The notes: a model not told the origin generated them from the letters alone. Counted from the stretch's first letter, positions 25,822 through 35,403 are shown. The stretch is DNA of 64,000 bases from JAPPLB01 sp965208945 (GCA_965208945.1 OZ242366.1:3224001-3288000); one strand, 5' to 3'. Numbers and translations: made by a program.

Positions 25822-26005
25822 CTAGCCTGCATTTCTCGCCACGTGGCGAGGCGAAGTGCGTGAGAGGGCCGTCAGGACGAGGCGCGAGCCGCTTGGCGCG
25901 CGCAGGCGTACTTGAACAGTACGTTGAGCACGGCAAGCAAGCGCAACGAAGTCCTGGCGGTCATATCGTGTGCTTCGGCCGTCGGGTGGTGAGAATGCAG
26001 GCTAT
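25822..26005 (+). repeat. CTAG element A12, copy whose right end supplies a start codon
   Basis: The left flank is CTAG (25822-25825), followed by the left arm and the CGTAC-TTGAACA-GTACG hairpin. The right repeat has lost one A (GGTGGTGAGAATGCAGG) and its flank reads CTAT (26002-26005). The ATG in this repeat (25995) opens the following secreted protein. Confidence 0.85.
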
Positions 26006-27482
26006 ACAATTCGTCCGTTCTCTGCTTTGCGCCGGGATTGCCCTCTTCACCGTCTTGGCTTCGCCGGCCCAGGATCGCTACGAGCACTACCCGATACCGA
26101 CGGGTGAGCGGCAGCTCTTCCTCGACGATTTGCTGCTTGGGGCCGTGCACAACGTGGAGCGAGTCATTCATCAGCCCGTGAAGTACGAGGGCAACCCCGT
26201 TCTGCGGGCGAACCAACCTTGGGAGGGCAATGCCATCCAGATACGAAGCGCGCCCGTGTGGGACCGTGAGGACCAGCACTACAAGATGTGGTATTTCGGT
26301 CCTCACAGGACAGGCCTTGCGACCTCGAGCGATGGGCTGCGCTGGCGCAAGCCCGTTCTGGGATTGCGCGAGCACGAAGGCTCGAAACAGAACAACATGG
26401 TTGTCGTCGAGGAAGATCCCGAAGCGTTCATCCAGCATGTCATCCTCGATCCGAACGCCCGGCCCGAGCGCCGCTACAAGGGCCTCACGGGGTGGCGAAA
26501 CCGCCGGCCGCTGGTTTCATCCGACGGGCTCGTGTTCCGCCTGCTCGATGTGCCCGCCATCCCCAGCCAGGACGAATCGCACCTCAACTACGACGAGAAG
26601 GAACAGCGCTACATCGCGACGGTCAAGCAGCGAGGCCCGTTCGGGCGGTCGGTTTATCTATCCACGAGCAACGACTTTGAGAGCTGGACGCCGCCCATGC
26701 TGGTCTTCCACGCCGATCGGCTGGATCAGGAACTGGGCCGTCGGCGCATCCGCGAGCACTTGGCGAATCCGAAGCTCTACACTCCCTTGATCAACCAGCC
26801 GGACGAATACAACGTCGAGATCTACAACATGCCCGTCTTCCCTTACGAGGGAACCTACATCGGCCTGCCCAACTTCTTCGAATCCAGCGGCCGCACGCCG
26901 CCGCCTCACAACAATCAGGACGGCGTCAATTCCGTCAAGCTTGCCGCCAGCCGCGACCTCCGGCGTTGGACGAAGGTCGGCAACCGAGGCTCGTTCATTC
27001 CGGTGTCCGATTTCGACGAACGGAACCTCGATAGCGTCCAGATCCTCGCCGCGTCCCGCCCCATCGCCGTCGGCGAGGAACTCTGGTTCTACTACACCGG
27101 GATCAACCGGCGGTACAACCCGGACGGCGGCGGGGCGGGCGGCATCCATCTGGCCAGGCTTCGCCGTGACGGCTTTGTCTCTTTCCACGCTGCTGACGAA
27201 GGCGGTTTCGTCGAAACCCGCGCCATCCGCTTCGAAGGCTCTCGTTTGTTCGTGAACGCCGATGCCTCCGAGGGAGAGGTCCGCGTCGCCGTCGTCAATG
27301 CGAGGGGCCGGGAAGTGCTTGCCGGCTGGGAGCCTGAGAAGTGCGCCCCCATTCGCGGCGATCATCTGCGAACCGAGGTGCAATGGCAAGACAGGGAGCT
27401 TCGATCACTGGCCGGAAAGACCGTCCGCTTCCGATTCCACCTGCGCGGAGCGCACCTCTACTCGTTCTGGCTGGAGCCATGA
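25995..27482 (+). CDS. Secreted glycosidase-like beta-propeller protein (GH32/GH43-type fold)
   Basis: 495 residues from ATG 25995 (MQAIQFVRSLLCAGIALFTVLASPAQ, signal peptide). The start codon and the GGTGGTGAG ahead of it are the right terminal repeat of CTAG element A12. The body has five-bladed-propeller-like blocks: FLDDLLLGAVHNVERVIHQP, YKMWYFGPHRTGLATSSDG, RYKGLTGWRNRRPLVSSDG, SVYLSTSNDFESW, LWFYYTGINRRYN, and a C-terminal jelly-roll (RSLAGKTVRFRFHLRGAHLY). It resembles the protein at 59284-60753 in layout, including the VDG-or-LDD opening and the closing LxGKxVRxxFxL. Catalytic carboxylates cannot be assigned with certainty. Confidence 0.8.
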   Translation: MQAIQFVRSLLCAGIALFTVLASPAQDRYEHYPIPTGERQLFLDDLLLGAVHNVERVIHQPVKYEGNPVLRANQPWEGNAIQIRSAPVWDREDQHYKMWYFGPHRTGLATSSDGLRWRKPVLGLREHEGSKQNNMVVVEEDPEAFIQHVILDPNARPERRYKGLTGWRNRRPLVSSDGLVFRLLDVPAIPSQDESHLNYDEKEQRYIATVKQRGPFGRSVYLSTSNDFESWTPPMLVFHADRLDQELGRRRIREHLANPKLYTPLINQPDEYNVEIYNMPVFPYEGTYIGLPNFFESSGRTPPPHNNQDGVNSVKLAASRDLRRWTKVGNRGSFIPVSDFDERNLDSVQILAASRPIAVGEELWFYYTGINRRYNPDGGGAGGIHLARLRRDGFVSFHAADEGGFVETRAIRFEGSRLFVNADASEGEVRVAVVNARGREVLAGWEPEKCAPIRGDHLRTEVQWQDRELRSLAGKTVRFRFHLRGAHLYSFWLEP

Positions 27483-27620
27483 GGTAGGTTCGTAGGGAAG
27501 TGGAATGTGCGGCGGCGCACGTCCTATCGGGGCGCGCGGGGTCGTCCTGCGTGACCTGATGGAGGAGATGGAAAGGACGATGACATCGGCTTTTCGGACT
27601 TCCATGGACCGGGAGGGAAC

Positions 27621-28832
27621 ATGAACGTATCGAGTCGCAGGGAGTTCATCGGAGCGGCAGCCCTGGGGTCGGCGGGGCTGGCGGCGGCGGCGGCGATGCC
27701 TCCGGGGGCGGCGGCTCCGGCGGATTCCTCGAAAAAGATCCGTATCGGGATTGTGGGAGGCGGGTTCGGAGCTACGTTTCAGTGGCACCTGCATCCGAAC
27801 TGCGAGGTCGCCGCGGTCACGGACCTGCGCGCGGACCGCAGGAAGCGCCTTCGCGACACCTACCGCTGCGATACGTTTTTCGATTCGCTCGAGCAGATGC
27901 TCGAACGGGCGCCCGGCCTCGACGCCGTTGCCGTCTTCACGGGCGCGACGGATCATTATCGGCACGTCGAGATGTGCATGAACCGCGGATTGCACGTCAT
28001 TTCGGCGGTGCCGGCGTGCTTTTCGCTCGAAGAAGCTGGCAAGCTGAAGGAGTTGAAGGAGAGAACCGGCTTGCGCTACATGATGGCCGAGACGAGTTAT
28101 TACCGTCAGGCGTGCATCTTCGCGCGCAATCTGTATCGCGCCGGCGGCTTCGGTGAAGTCTTCTACAGCGAGGTCGAGTACTACCATGATCGCGGCGACC
28201 TCCAGAAGCTCGTTACGAACAAGGCCACGCGCTTCTTTCATCCCGACGGCTCGAGAACGTGGCGTTGGGGCCTCGCGCCGCTGCACTATCCGACGCACTC
28301 GCTCGGGTTCGTGGTCGGAGTGACCGGCGAGCGCATCCGATCGGTGTCGGCGCTGGGTTGGGGCAGCTCGCATCCCTGGATTGACGAAAACGTGTACGAC
28401 AATCCGCACTGGAACCAGTCCGCGCTGATGCAGACGGACAAGGGGCACATGGTTCGCTGCAACGTCTTCTGGCTGGCGGCCGACGAGGGCGAGCGCGCGC
28501 AGTGGTTCGGAGACAAGGGATCGCTCTACATGGCGAAGGACGGTCTGCACCCCGACAAACAGCGGCAACGAATGCATGAGGCGGAGGAACTGAAAGTGCC
28601 GTCTTACTGGGATAGCGGCATGCTGCCCGAGCCGATGCGCGTTTCGTCGGGGCACGGCGGCAGCCATGCCTTCCTGACGGCGGAGTTCATCAACGCCCTG
28701 GTCGAGGATCGGGAGCCGGTGATTGACGTCTATGAATCGCTGGCGATGAACGTGCCCGGGATCGTGGGTCACCAATCGGCGCTCAAGGATGGAGAACAGA
28801 TGAAAGTGCCCGTGTTCGACAAGCCGGGGTAA
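27621..28832 (+). CDS. Gfo/Idh/MocA-family oxidoreductase with Tat signal
   Basis: The 403-residue product has a twin-arginine leader (SRREFIGAAALGSAGLAAAA), so it is probably exported folded with its cofactor. The Rossmann motif is IRIGIVGGGFGATFQWHLHP at about residue 40, followed by DAVAVFTGATDHYRHVEMCM and HVISAVPACFSLEEAGKLKE in place of the usual EKP block. The C-terminal Gfo/Idh/MocA sheet domain covers about residues 165-400 with HGGSHAFLTAEFINALVEDR. It probably oxidises a sugar or inositol with tightly bound NAD(P). The Lys of the EKP motif is replaced (VPA), so catalysis may be altered. It lies 138 bases downstream of the propeller protein. Confidence 0.88.
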   Translation: MNVSSRREFIGAAALGSAGLAAAAAMPPGAAAPADSSKKIRIGIVGGGFGATFQWHLHPNCEVAAVTDLRADRRKRLRDTYRCDTFFDSLEQMLERAPGLDAVAVFTGATDHYRHVEMCMNRGLHVISAVPACFSLEEAGKLKELKERTGLRYMMAETSYYRQACIFARNLYRAGGFGEVFYSEVEYYHDRGDLQKLVTNKATRFFHPDGSRTWRWGLAPLHYPTHSLGFVVGVTGERIRSVSALGWGSSHPWIDENVYDNPHWNQSALMQTDKGHMVRCNVFWLAADEGERAQWFGDKGSLYMAKDGLHPDKQRQRMHEAEELKVPSYWDSGMLPEPMRVSSGHGGSHAFLTAEFINALVEDREPVIDVYESLAMNVPGIVGHQSALKDGEQMKVPVFDKPG

Positions 28833-28836
28833 AGGA

Positions 28837-29044
28837 GTAGCCTGCCTTTCTCACCATGCGGCGAGGCGAAGTGGGTGAAAGGGCCGTCAGGACTAGGCGC
28901 AAGCCGGGCGGAGGAAAAAGGCGCGAGCCGCTTGGCGCGCGCAGGCGTACTTGACAGTACGTTGAGCACGGCAAGCAAGGGCAACGAAGTCATGGCGGTC
29001 GTATCGCGTGCTGCGGCCGTCGGGTGGTGAGAAAGGCAGGCTGA
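28837..29044 (+). repeat. CTAG element A13, full-length copy
   Basis: Flanks are GTAG (28837-28840) and CTGA (29041-29044). Left repeat CCTGCCTTTCTCACC and right repeat GGTGAGAAAGGCAGG match perfectly. The internal hairpin loop is one base shorter (CGTAC-TTGACA-GTACG). Confidence 0.85.
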
Positions 29045-29069
29045 TTCCCACCTGCGGGGCGGAGGATGT

Positions 29070-29600
29070 ATGGCGGAGACGATGGTTTCGATGATCCAGG
29101 CGCAGCGGATCAGACAGAGAGTTGGGGAGTTGGGGCGGGAGATATCGAACGACTACGGGCCCGACGGCATACGGGCCGTGGTGGTTCTTGCGGGCGGTTT
29201 CATGTTCGCGAGCGACCTGTTGCGTGGCGTGGGTGAAGATGTGCGTTTGAGAGCGCAAGTGGATTTCGTGCGGGCAAGCAGCTATGGCGCCGGTACGACT
29301 TCATCCGGGGATGTTCGGATTGCGATGGACCCGGGTGCGGAGTTCGAGGGGCAGCACGTTCTTTTGATCGACGACGTGCTGGATACGGGCGAGACGCTTT
29401 GGAAGTTGTGCGATGTGATGAAGAATGCCGGCGCCAGAACGGTGCGCACGGCGGTGCTCCTGCATAAGGTGGGCAAGCAGCGGCATCCTGTCATGCCGTC
29501 CTACGTCGGATTCGAGATCGATGATGTCTTTGTCGTGGGCTACGGAATGGACAAGGCAGGGCGGTATCGTGGCCTCCCCGACGTGCGGCGCCTAGTTTGA
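29070..29600 (+). CDS. hpt: Hypoxanthine phosphoribosyltransferase
   Basis: 176 residues, the usual length. The PRPP-binding signature VLLIDDVLDTGETLW is at about residues 96-110. VVVLAGGFMFASDLLR is the substrate loop near residue 48, and YVGFEIDDVFVVGYGMDKAGRYR the purine-binding end. The enzyme salvages hypoxanthine and guanine with PRPP in the cytoplasm. GGAGG precedes the ATG by 4-5 bases. It stands alone between two repeat copies. Confidence 0.93.
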   Translation: MAETMVSMIQAQRIRQRVGELGREISNDYGPDGIRAVVVLAGGFMFASDLLRGVGEDVRLRAQVDFVRASSYGAGTTSSGDVRIAMDPGAEFEGQHVLLIDDVLDTGETLWKLCDVMKNAGARTVRTAVLLHKVGKQRHPVMPSYVGFEIDDVFVVGYGMDKAGRYRGLPDVRRLV

Positions 29601-29681
29601 TGCGAAGAACTCGGACTTTCCTCAATCCGGTGAATGGGCTTGATGTGATGGGGAAGGTTCTTGCCTCAGGGCCAATCATTT

Positions 29682-29865
29682 CTAGCCTGCATTTCTCACC
29701 ACGTGGCGAGGCGAAGTGGGTGAGAGGGCCGCGAGGACGAGGCGCGAGCCGCTTGGCGCGCGCAGACGTACTTTACAGTACGTTGAGCACGGTAAGCAAG
29801 CGCAACGAAGTCATGGAGGTCGTATCGCGTGCTTCGACCGTCGGGTGGTGAGAAATCCAGGCTGG
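29682..29865 (+). repeat. CTAG element A14, full-length copy
   Basis: Left flank CTAG (29682-29685), right end GAGAAATCCAGGCTGG. The hairpin loop is shortened (CGTAC-TTTACA-GTACG). Another worn left arm (CCTGTCTCACCACGTGGCGA) follows at about 29870-29890. Confidence 0.82.
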
Positions 29866-30096
29866 CCTCCCTGTCTCACCACGTGGCGAAGCCCACTTGG
29901 CCCACGCCCGGTTGCGCCCGGTGTGCCTTCTATGCTGTATTGCAAAGGCCTGGATCGCCCGTCTTATCGTTTTGCGGACAATGTCCCAAAAACGCAAGGC
30001 GGGGCGGGAAACCCGCAACCTGGAGTTCTCTCAGGCATACGGCCTGCTTCGTCGTTTCCGGATCCTGCTCGACAATCTCGTGCGGAAGGCGTATTG

Positions 30097-31080
30097 ATGC
30101 CGCAATCCCACAGGAACTTCCGCTCGGAGGGGGCCGCGGGGTCTTGCCCTCGTTGTGCGTCCGACGCCTACCTGACACTCTTCCAGGCGGAGGACCGTCT
30201 TGGATCGTCGAACGGTCGCCGTTTTCACATTGTCGAGTGCAGCCGGTGCGCGTTGATCCGGCTCGATCCCATGCCGAGCGCCTCCGAGATTGCTTCGTTC
30301 TACCCGGACAGCTATTGGTGGAAGCCTGACAGCTCCACTTCGGGACGTCTCGCTGAGATCTATCGCCAACTCGTCCTCATCGACCACGCCCACTTTGTTA
30401 CGCACGGCATCGACCGCGCGGGGTTGATTCTGGATGTCGGTTGCGGCGGCGGCTCGCTCGTGCATGCACTGAGGAAACGAGGATTGAAGGCTTTCGGTCT
30501 GGACCCGGCTGTCGGTGCGGCCCGCAGCGCCCACCAGCACTATGGCCCGCATCTTGTGTGTGGCATGCTTCCCCAGGCCCCCTTCAGACCGGGGACGTTC
30601 AGCACGATAACGTTATGCCGCGTGCTTGAGCATGTTTCCGACCCTATTGGACTTCTCAAAGGCCTCGGGCGGCTGTTGAAGCCGGGCGGCAAGCTCTTTG
30701 TCCAAATCCCGAACGCCGCGTGCTGGCAGTTCCTGTTGCTGGGAAAGCGTTGGAGCGGACTGGACGCTCCGAGACACAGGATTCATTTTCGTACGGACGA
30801 TCTGGAGGAGATTCTCGAAGCTACGGGTTTCGAAGTCCTTCGAAGGAAGTTTTTTTCCTTGCGCGACAACCCCGCTGGTCTCGCCGCGAGCCTCTGTCCT
30901 GGCCTGGACCCCGCGCTCCGGTACATGCGCGGGCAGTCGGAAAACGCCGGCATGCGTCTGCTGAAGGACTTGACCTTTTTTGCGCTGGTCGTCGCCGCAA
31001 CACCATTTACGCTGATGGAGGCGGCCGGGGCGGCCGGTTCCACGGTCATGATCGAGACGGTGTGGCGGGGCGCATCCTGA
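30097..31080 (+). CDS. SAM-dependent methyltransferase with N-terminal zinc-ribbon
   Basis: 327 residues from ATG 30097 (MPQSHRNFRSEGAAGSCPRC), with GGAAGG upstream. Residues 17-50 carry two Cys pairs, CPRC and CSRC, typical of the zinc-ribbon seen in sugar and surface-polysaccharide methyltransferases. Motif I is LILDVGCGGGSLVHALRKRG (about residue 110), followed by LCRVLEHVSDPIGLLKGLGRLLKPGGKLFVQIPN, and the protein ends in a hydrophobic helix (FFALVVAATPFTLMEAAGAAG). The family modifies glycans or lipids at the inner membrane. The longer open frame upstream is repeat sequence. Confidence 0.85.
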   Translation: MPQSHRNFRSEGAAGSCPRCASDAYLTLFQAEDRLGSSNGRRFHIVECSRCALIRLDPMPSASEIASFYPDSYWWKPDSSTSGRLAEIYRQLVLIDHAHFVTHGIDRAGLILDVGCGGGSLVHALRKRGLKAFGLDPAVGAARSAHQHYGPHLVCGMLPQAPFRPGTFSTITLCRVLEHVSDPIGLLKGLGRLLKPGGKLFVQIPNAACWQFLLLGKRWSGLDAPRHRIHFRTDDLEEILEATGFEVLRRKFFSLRDNPAGLAASLCPGLDPALRYMRGQSENAGMRLLKDLTFFALVVAATPFTLMEAAGAAGSTVMIETVWRGAS

Positions 31081-31131
31081 TCGTCGGCGAAGAGTCTTGC
31101 CCGCTTATCCCACGGTTGATACGCAACCCCA

Positions 31132-31243
31132 GGACTGATGCAGGCTAGGCGGGGTATGCATCTGTTCGGATGTTTCCCGCTTGAACTATCAGCGCGCTGG
31201 CGGCGAAAAGCAAAAAAACTGAAAACTGACAACTGACCTGAAT
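31132..31243. repeat. Repeat remnant A16 with AACTGA-type short repeats
   Basis: A right-repeat scrap GATGCAGGCTAG ends at 31148. Further on lies ACTGAAAACTGACAACTGAC, a hexamer/heptamer tract of a different sequence type. It precedes the M28 peptidase gene. Confidence 0.5.
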
Positions 31244-32146
31244 ATGCGTTGCCGAACAGTAGCCGTCCTGAGCCTGCTCGGGGTTGGAGTGGCGAGTTGC
31301 TCTGAACCGCCTCCGGTTCCTTGGTTGCGCGAAGGTGAGAGAGCGCTTGCCTGGACCGCGAAAGTTGTTGCTCTTGGTCCCCGCCCTCCGGGTTCGGAAG
31401 CGCACCGCAAGCAGCAGGCTCTGGTCGCCGCCGCTCTGAGGGAAACAAAATGCCTGGTTGAAGAAGTCGACTTCACGGGACAAACGCCGCTCGGTCCGAT
31501 CGCGATGAAGAACATCGTTGCGAAGTGCAAGGGAAACAGTGACCGCATCGTCGTGATTTCGGGGCACTACGACACCTTGCGCCAACCGGATATCGAATTT
31601 GTCGGCGCGAATGACGGCGGGTCTTCCACCGGCTTCCTGCTGGCTCTGGCGGAGATTCTTTCGGAGCACAGACTGCGCGACAACGTGTGGCTCGCATTCT
31701 TCGATGGGGAGGAAGCGATCGTGCGGTGGCAGGGCCGCGATCACACTTACGGCAGCAGGCGCCAGGCCGCGCAATGGTCCGTCGATGGAACCGCGGATCG
31801 AATCGAGGCGCTCATCAACGTTGACATGATCGGCGATGCTGATCTGCGGCTCGTGTACGAAGAGCAATCAACCCCATGGCTGCGTGAGCTCATCTGGAGC
31901 ACAGGCATGCAGCTTGGCTATGAAGACATCTTCGCGGACCGCCGGCCTGCCTTCATCGACGATGATCACGTTCCGTTCCTGGCCGTGGGCATCCCGGCCG
32001 TGAACTTGATCGATTTCAACTACGGTTCCGGGAACCGTTATTGGCATACCGAAGACGACACGATCGACAAGCTCAGCGAGAAGAGCTTCGCCGCAGTGCT
32101 CCATGTCGTTCTGGAAACCCTGAACAAGCTGTCGCGGCGACCCTGA
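31244..32146 (+). CDS. M28-family zinc metallopeptidase lipoprotein (glutaminyl cyclase-like)
   Basis: The 300-residue product has a lipoprotein signal MRCRTVAVLSLLGVGVASC, with the lipobox Cys at about residue 19. The two-zinc ligands of M28 are visible in order: VISGHYDT, VGANDGGSSTGFL, FFDGEEAI, LINVDMIGDA and a His near the end in NRYWHTEDDTIDK. The set and the short length match glutaminyl-peptide cyclotransferase-like M28 enzymes, which cyclise N-terminal Gln or act as aminopeptidases. It would be anchored in the periplasm. It lies in convergent orientation to the S9 peptidase. Confidence 0.9.
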   Translation: MRCRTVAVLSLLGVGVASCSEPPPVPWLREGERALAWTAKVVALGPRPPGSEAHRKQQALVAAALRETKCLVEEVDFTGQTPLGPIAMKNIVAKCKGNSDRIVVISGHYDTLRQPDIEFVGANDGGSSTGFLLALAEILSEHRLRDNVWLAFFDGEEAIVRWQGRDHTYGSRRQAAQWSVDGTADRIEALINVDMIGDADLRLVYEEQSTPWLRELIWSTGMQLGYEDIFADRRPAFIDDDHVPFLAVGIPAVNLIDFNYGSGNRYWHTEDDTIDKLSEKSFAAVLHVVLETLNKLSRRP

Positions 32147-32186
32147 CGCAGGCTTGTGCCTGCCTGAACTGAAACATCCTCCTGAT

Positions 32187-32258
32187 CAAGCCTGCCTTTC
32201 TCACCAAGCGGCGAAAGACGAAAAACCAAAAACTAAAAACTGAACGGAAATCACGATA
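32187..32258 (+). repeat. CTAG element remnant A15 (left arm) with ACTAAAAACTGA tract
   Basis: The left repeat CCTGCCTTTCTCACCAAGCG is followed by AAAACCAAAAACTAAAAACTG. There is no right end. It lies between the convergent M28 and S9 genes. Confidence 0.6.
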
Positions 32259-34493
32259 TTACAGATGCTCGTCGAGGTACTTTTCGATCGACCGGAACAG
32301 GTGCAGGCGTTCCTTCTCGCCGTGCAGGGAATGGGTCTTGCCGGGATAGAGCAGCAGGTCATATGACTTGCCGGCTTGAATCAAGGCGTCGATCATCTGG
32401 ATGGTGTTTTGAAAATGCACGTTGTCATCGACAGTGGGATGGACCAGCAGCAGTCGGCCGTGTAAACGGTCCGCTGCTTTCACGGCGGACGTTGCGTCGT
32501 AGGCATCCCCGTTCTCGCTCGGCAATCCCATATACCGCTCGGTGTAGATCGAGTCGTAGAGCCGCCAGTCCGTCACGGGCGCCATCGCGATGCCCAGTTT
32601 GAAGAGCTTCGAATGCGTCAGTGCGAAGCAGGTGCTGAACCCTCCGCCGCTCCAGCCCCAGATTCCGATGCGCTCCGGATCGACAAAGTCCATCTTCCGG
32701 ATCTGCCGTACGGCGAACTCGTAGTCTTTGACCGCAACCGGTCCGTAGCGTTCGCGGGCAGCCGCCTCGTACTTGTGTCCCAGTCGCGAAGACGTCCGGT
32801 CGTCGACATAAAATACCGCATACCCCTTTTGCGCCAAGTATTGATGAAAGAGCGGTCTTCCGCGGCTGCCCCACGCGTCGCGGATCGTCGGTACATGCGG
32901 GCCGCCGTACACATACATCAAGACAGGATGCCGGCGTCCCGGCTCCAAGGTTCGAGGTCGGAGCAGCATACCCCGCACCAAGGCATGGTCATCCGTGGTC
33001 CACTCGATCAGTTCGGGTTCGACGAGCCCGTATTCGCTCAGCGAGGGCGCCTCATGGATCGCTAAACTCTGGCCGCCCTCGAGACGGCGGACCTCCGATC
33101 TTCCCGGCCTCCGGAGGCTTGAGTGAGTGTCGAGATAGGCGGTATGGGTTGGATTGACTTTGACGACGTGCGTTCCCGTCGTCTTCGAGAGGCGCTCCTT
33201 GCCCGTACCGTCTATTCGAATCCGATACAGGTCTTTCCCCAGAGGTTGATCTTCGTTCGACGTATAGTAAACCCAACCGTTGTCCTCGTCCACGCCTCGG
33301 ATGGCGCTTACCTCCCACTCACCCTTGGTGAGGACGGCTTCGCGTCTTCCATCGAAACCGTGCACCTCAATGTGCCGGAACCCGGTCCTCTCGCTGGTCC
33401 AAAGAAACCGCCGGGATGCCCGAAGAAAAGTCAGGTCGTCGGTGACATTGATCCAATAGGGATCTGTTTCTTTGAGAATCCGCCGCGGACGGCCGCGGTG
33501 GGCATCCACAAACAGAAGTTGAAGCTCGTTCTGACGCCGGTTCAATCGCTGAATGGCGAGAGTCGCTGCATCCGCCCAGTCGATTCGCGGTGTATATTCG
33601 GCATGCCCTTTTACCCAGACGTAGTCGGGCTGCCTGCCGGTCCGCGGCTTTGCCTCGACAATGCCCACACGGGCGATCGGGTTCGGGTCGCCGGGCTTCG
33701 GGTAGTTCTGAAGTTCGAGCCGCGGCGCAGCCGGTGTGAGGTAAGTGATCGGGAACTCCGGGACATGCTCCTGATTCAGTTCCAGAAAGGCGATCCGAGC
33801 CGAATCCGGGGACCAGTGATACCCCGTACGCACCCCGAATTCCTCGGGGTAGATCCAATCGAGATCACCGTGAAGCAAACTGTCGGATGCCCCGCTCGTA
33901 AGCGCTCGCTCGGCGCCTCCGTCGGCTGGCGCGAGCCAGATGTCGTGCTCGTAGAGAAACGAGATCCAGCGCCCGTTCGGCGAAAACTTGGCATCGCGGA
34001 CTCCCTGCTTCTCCGGAGCGATGGGCCGCGCCTTTTGCGTGTCCGGATGATAGAGAAAGAGACGGCCGTCATTCGTGAACAGCAGGGACTTCGAGTCGGG
34101 AGACCAAAGATACGAAGCCACCGCGTAGCGCAGCAATCGCTCTTTCTCGCGTTCGTCCTGTGTCGAAGCTGCTCTCTCCGCCAAATTCCGTAGTTGTTCG
34201 TAACTGACAAGAACCTTCTTCTCGCCGCTCTCGGCCGAAGCCGCCCAGAGATTCCGCCGTCCACTTTCTTCCTCGGCCAGGATATAGCTGAGCCAGTGCC
34301 CGTCGGGACTCCACTGAAACTGGGTTGGCGTGGGGCCTTCCAGTCCGTGTTCCGCGAAAATGTCTTCGAGTCGCAAGGGCTGGGCTGCCAGTCCGTGTGA
34401 TGGTTGGATGGTCACGATTACGATCTTCAGAAATACCAGGAGCGCGGCGACGGAATATCCGCTGCGTCGGCGAGCCTGGCCCCGTTTTGGCAT
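32259..34493 (-). CDS. S9-family prolyl oligopeptidase (dipeptidyl-peptidase IV-like)
   Basis: 744 residues from ATG 34491-34493 (MPKRGQARRRSGYS), preceded by AGGGGA. A basic N-terminus and hydrophobic segment (VAALLVFLKIVIVTI) indicate export. Residues about 50-480 form the DPP IV-type beta-propeller (for example YLWSPDSKSLLFTNDGRLFL and GYHWSPDSARIAFLELNQEH). The catalytic domain has the Ser in GIWGWSGGGFSTC (about 613), the Asp in LLVHPTVDDNVHFQNT (about 686) and the His in YPGKTHSLHG (about 720). The DW-E-E element for N-terminal recognition is not certain. It cleaves dipeptides from proline-containing peptides outside the cytoplasm. Confidence 0.93.
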   Translation of the reverse strand: MPKRGQARRRSGYSVAALLVFLKIVIVTIQPSHGLAAQPLRLEDIFAEHGLEGPTPTQFQWSPDGHWLSYILAEEESGRRNLWAASAESGEKKVLVSYEQLRNLAERAASTQDEREKERLLRYAVASYLWSPDSKSLLFTNDGRLFLYHPDTQKARPIAPEKQGVRDAKFSPNGRWISFLYEHDIWLAPADGGAERALTSGASDSLLHGDLDWIYPEEFGVRTGYHWSPDSARIAFLELNQEHVPEFPITYLTPAAPRLELQNYPKPGDPNPIARVGIVEAKPRTGRQPDYVWVKGHAEYTPRIDWADAATLAIQRLNRRQNELQLLFVDAHRGRPRRILKETDPYWINVTDDLTFLRASRRFLWTSERTGFRHIEVHGFDGRREAVLTKGEWEVSAIRGVDEDNGWVYYTSNEDQPLGKDLYRIRIDGTGKERLSKTTGTHVVKVNPTHTAYLDTHSSLRRPGRSEVRRLEGGQSLAIHEAPSLSEYGLVEPELIEWTTDDHALVRGMLLRPRTLEPGRRHPVLMYVYGGPHVPTIRDAWGSRGRPLFHQYLAQKGYAVFYVDDRTSSRLGHKYEAAARERYGPVAVKDYEFAVRQIRKMDFVDPERIGIWGWSGGGFSTCFALTHSKLFKLGIAMAPVTDWRLYDSIYTERYMGLPSENGDAYDATSAVKAADRLHGRLLLVHPTVDDNVHFQNTIQMIDALIQAGKSYDLLLYPGKTHSLHGEKERLHLFRSIEKYLDEHL

Positions 34494-34540
34494 ATGTGTT
34501 TCCCCTGCCCAAGCGGCAGCAAGTGACTGGGTCCCCATTG

Positions 34541-35254
34541 TTATACGCTGCCCGCTTGAGGCGCTTGGCGCTGACGAGGGTTCATGCCGGCTTTGTCCGC
34601 TGACCCCACCGCCGTGAACGATTTCGTGAGGCCGAGAAACCTCTCACGGATGATCGTTGCTCCGGGAAACAAAAGCTCGAACTCACGCCGGTCGATCAGC
34701 TTGGTCAGCCCCAGGAAACCGGACGCTTCCGCCGCTGTCGGCCGCGCAATCCAGCCCCACAGCGTGAAGTTGCGCACGAGCCTCTTCTGCAACTGGCGCG
34801 GCAGGAAATGAATCAGTGGTGTCATCAGGTGCGGCTCGATGGGAAACCGGCGATTGGGGGTCTGCACGCAAAAACGACGGCCAACGCGCCGCACCTCGTC
34901 CGCGAAGGCTTTACGGTCGGAGTCGCCGATGATGTGCTCGATGAGAGAGTTTGAGAAGACGACGTCGAATGCCCCGTTTCGGAAAGGCAGCCGGGTCGCA
35001 TCCGCCACCACCCACCTCGACGAACCGGTGCCCTCGACAGGGGGCTCGAGGTTGATGATGGTCACGGTCGGAGACTCATCGAGGAAATCCCAATAATAGG
35101 CCAATCCTCCCAAGTCAAGAACTCGTGTTGTCGACTTGACGTCAAACACGGATGTGAACCAACGCAGCCGTTTCGTTCGGAAGTAGCGGGCGACCGGCCT
35201 GTGCAAACGCGAGAGCTTTGCTCGACCCGTGCGGGGTGTGGCATCTCGATCCAT
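34541..35254 (-). CDS. Class I SAM-dependent methyltransferase
   Basis: The 237-residue product has motif I TTRVLDLGGLAYYWDFLDES, the acidic strand VTIINLEPP, then WVVADATRLPFRNGAFDVVFSNSLIEHI, a clear methyltransferase-11 pattern. Motif I lacks the usual GxGxG and reads DLGGLAYYW, which is known in a subset of methyltransferases. The substrate is unknown. It ends just before the S9 peptidase gene begins, so the two may share a transcript. Confidence 0.82.
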   Translation of the reverse strand: MDRDATPRTGRAKLSRLHRPVARYFRTKRLRWFTSVFDVKSTTRVLDLGGLAYYWDFLDESPTVTIINLEPPVEGTGSSRWVVADATRLPFRNGAFDVVFSNSLIEHIIGDSDRKAFADEVRRVGRRFCVQTPNRRFPIEPHLMTPLIHFLPRQLQKRLVRNFTLWGWIARPTAAEASGFLGLTKLIDRREFELLFPGATIIRERFLGLTKSFTAVGSADKAGMNPRQRQAPQAGSV

Positions 35255-35403
35255 GAGTCCGGCGGGCAGACTTTATTGTTTCAGACCGGCCCGCGGATCG
35301 GACAGGCAACTGCCGTTATGTCAGCGCCTCGCATGTTAGTCTCGTGGATGGAAAGCGCTTCTTGGCATTGGCCCGGCTGCCGGGAAACTCCCATGGCATT
35401 GGG

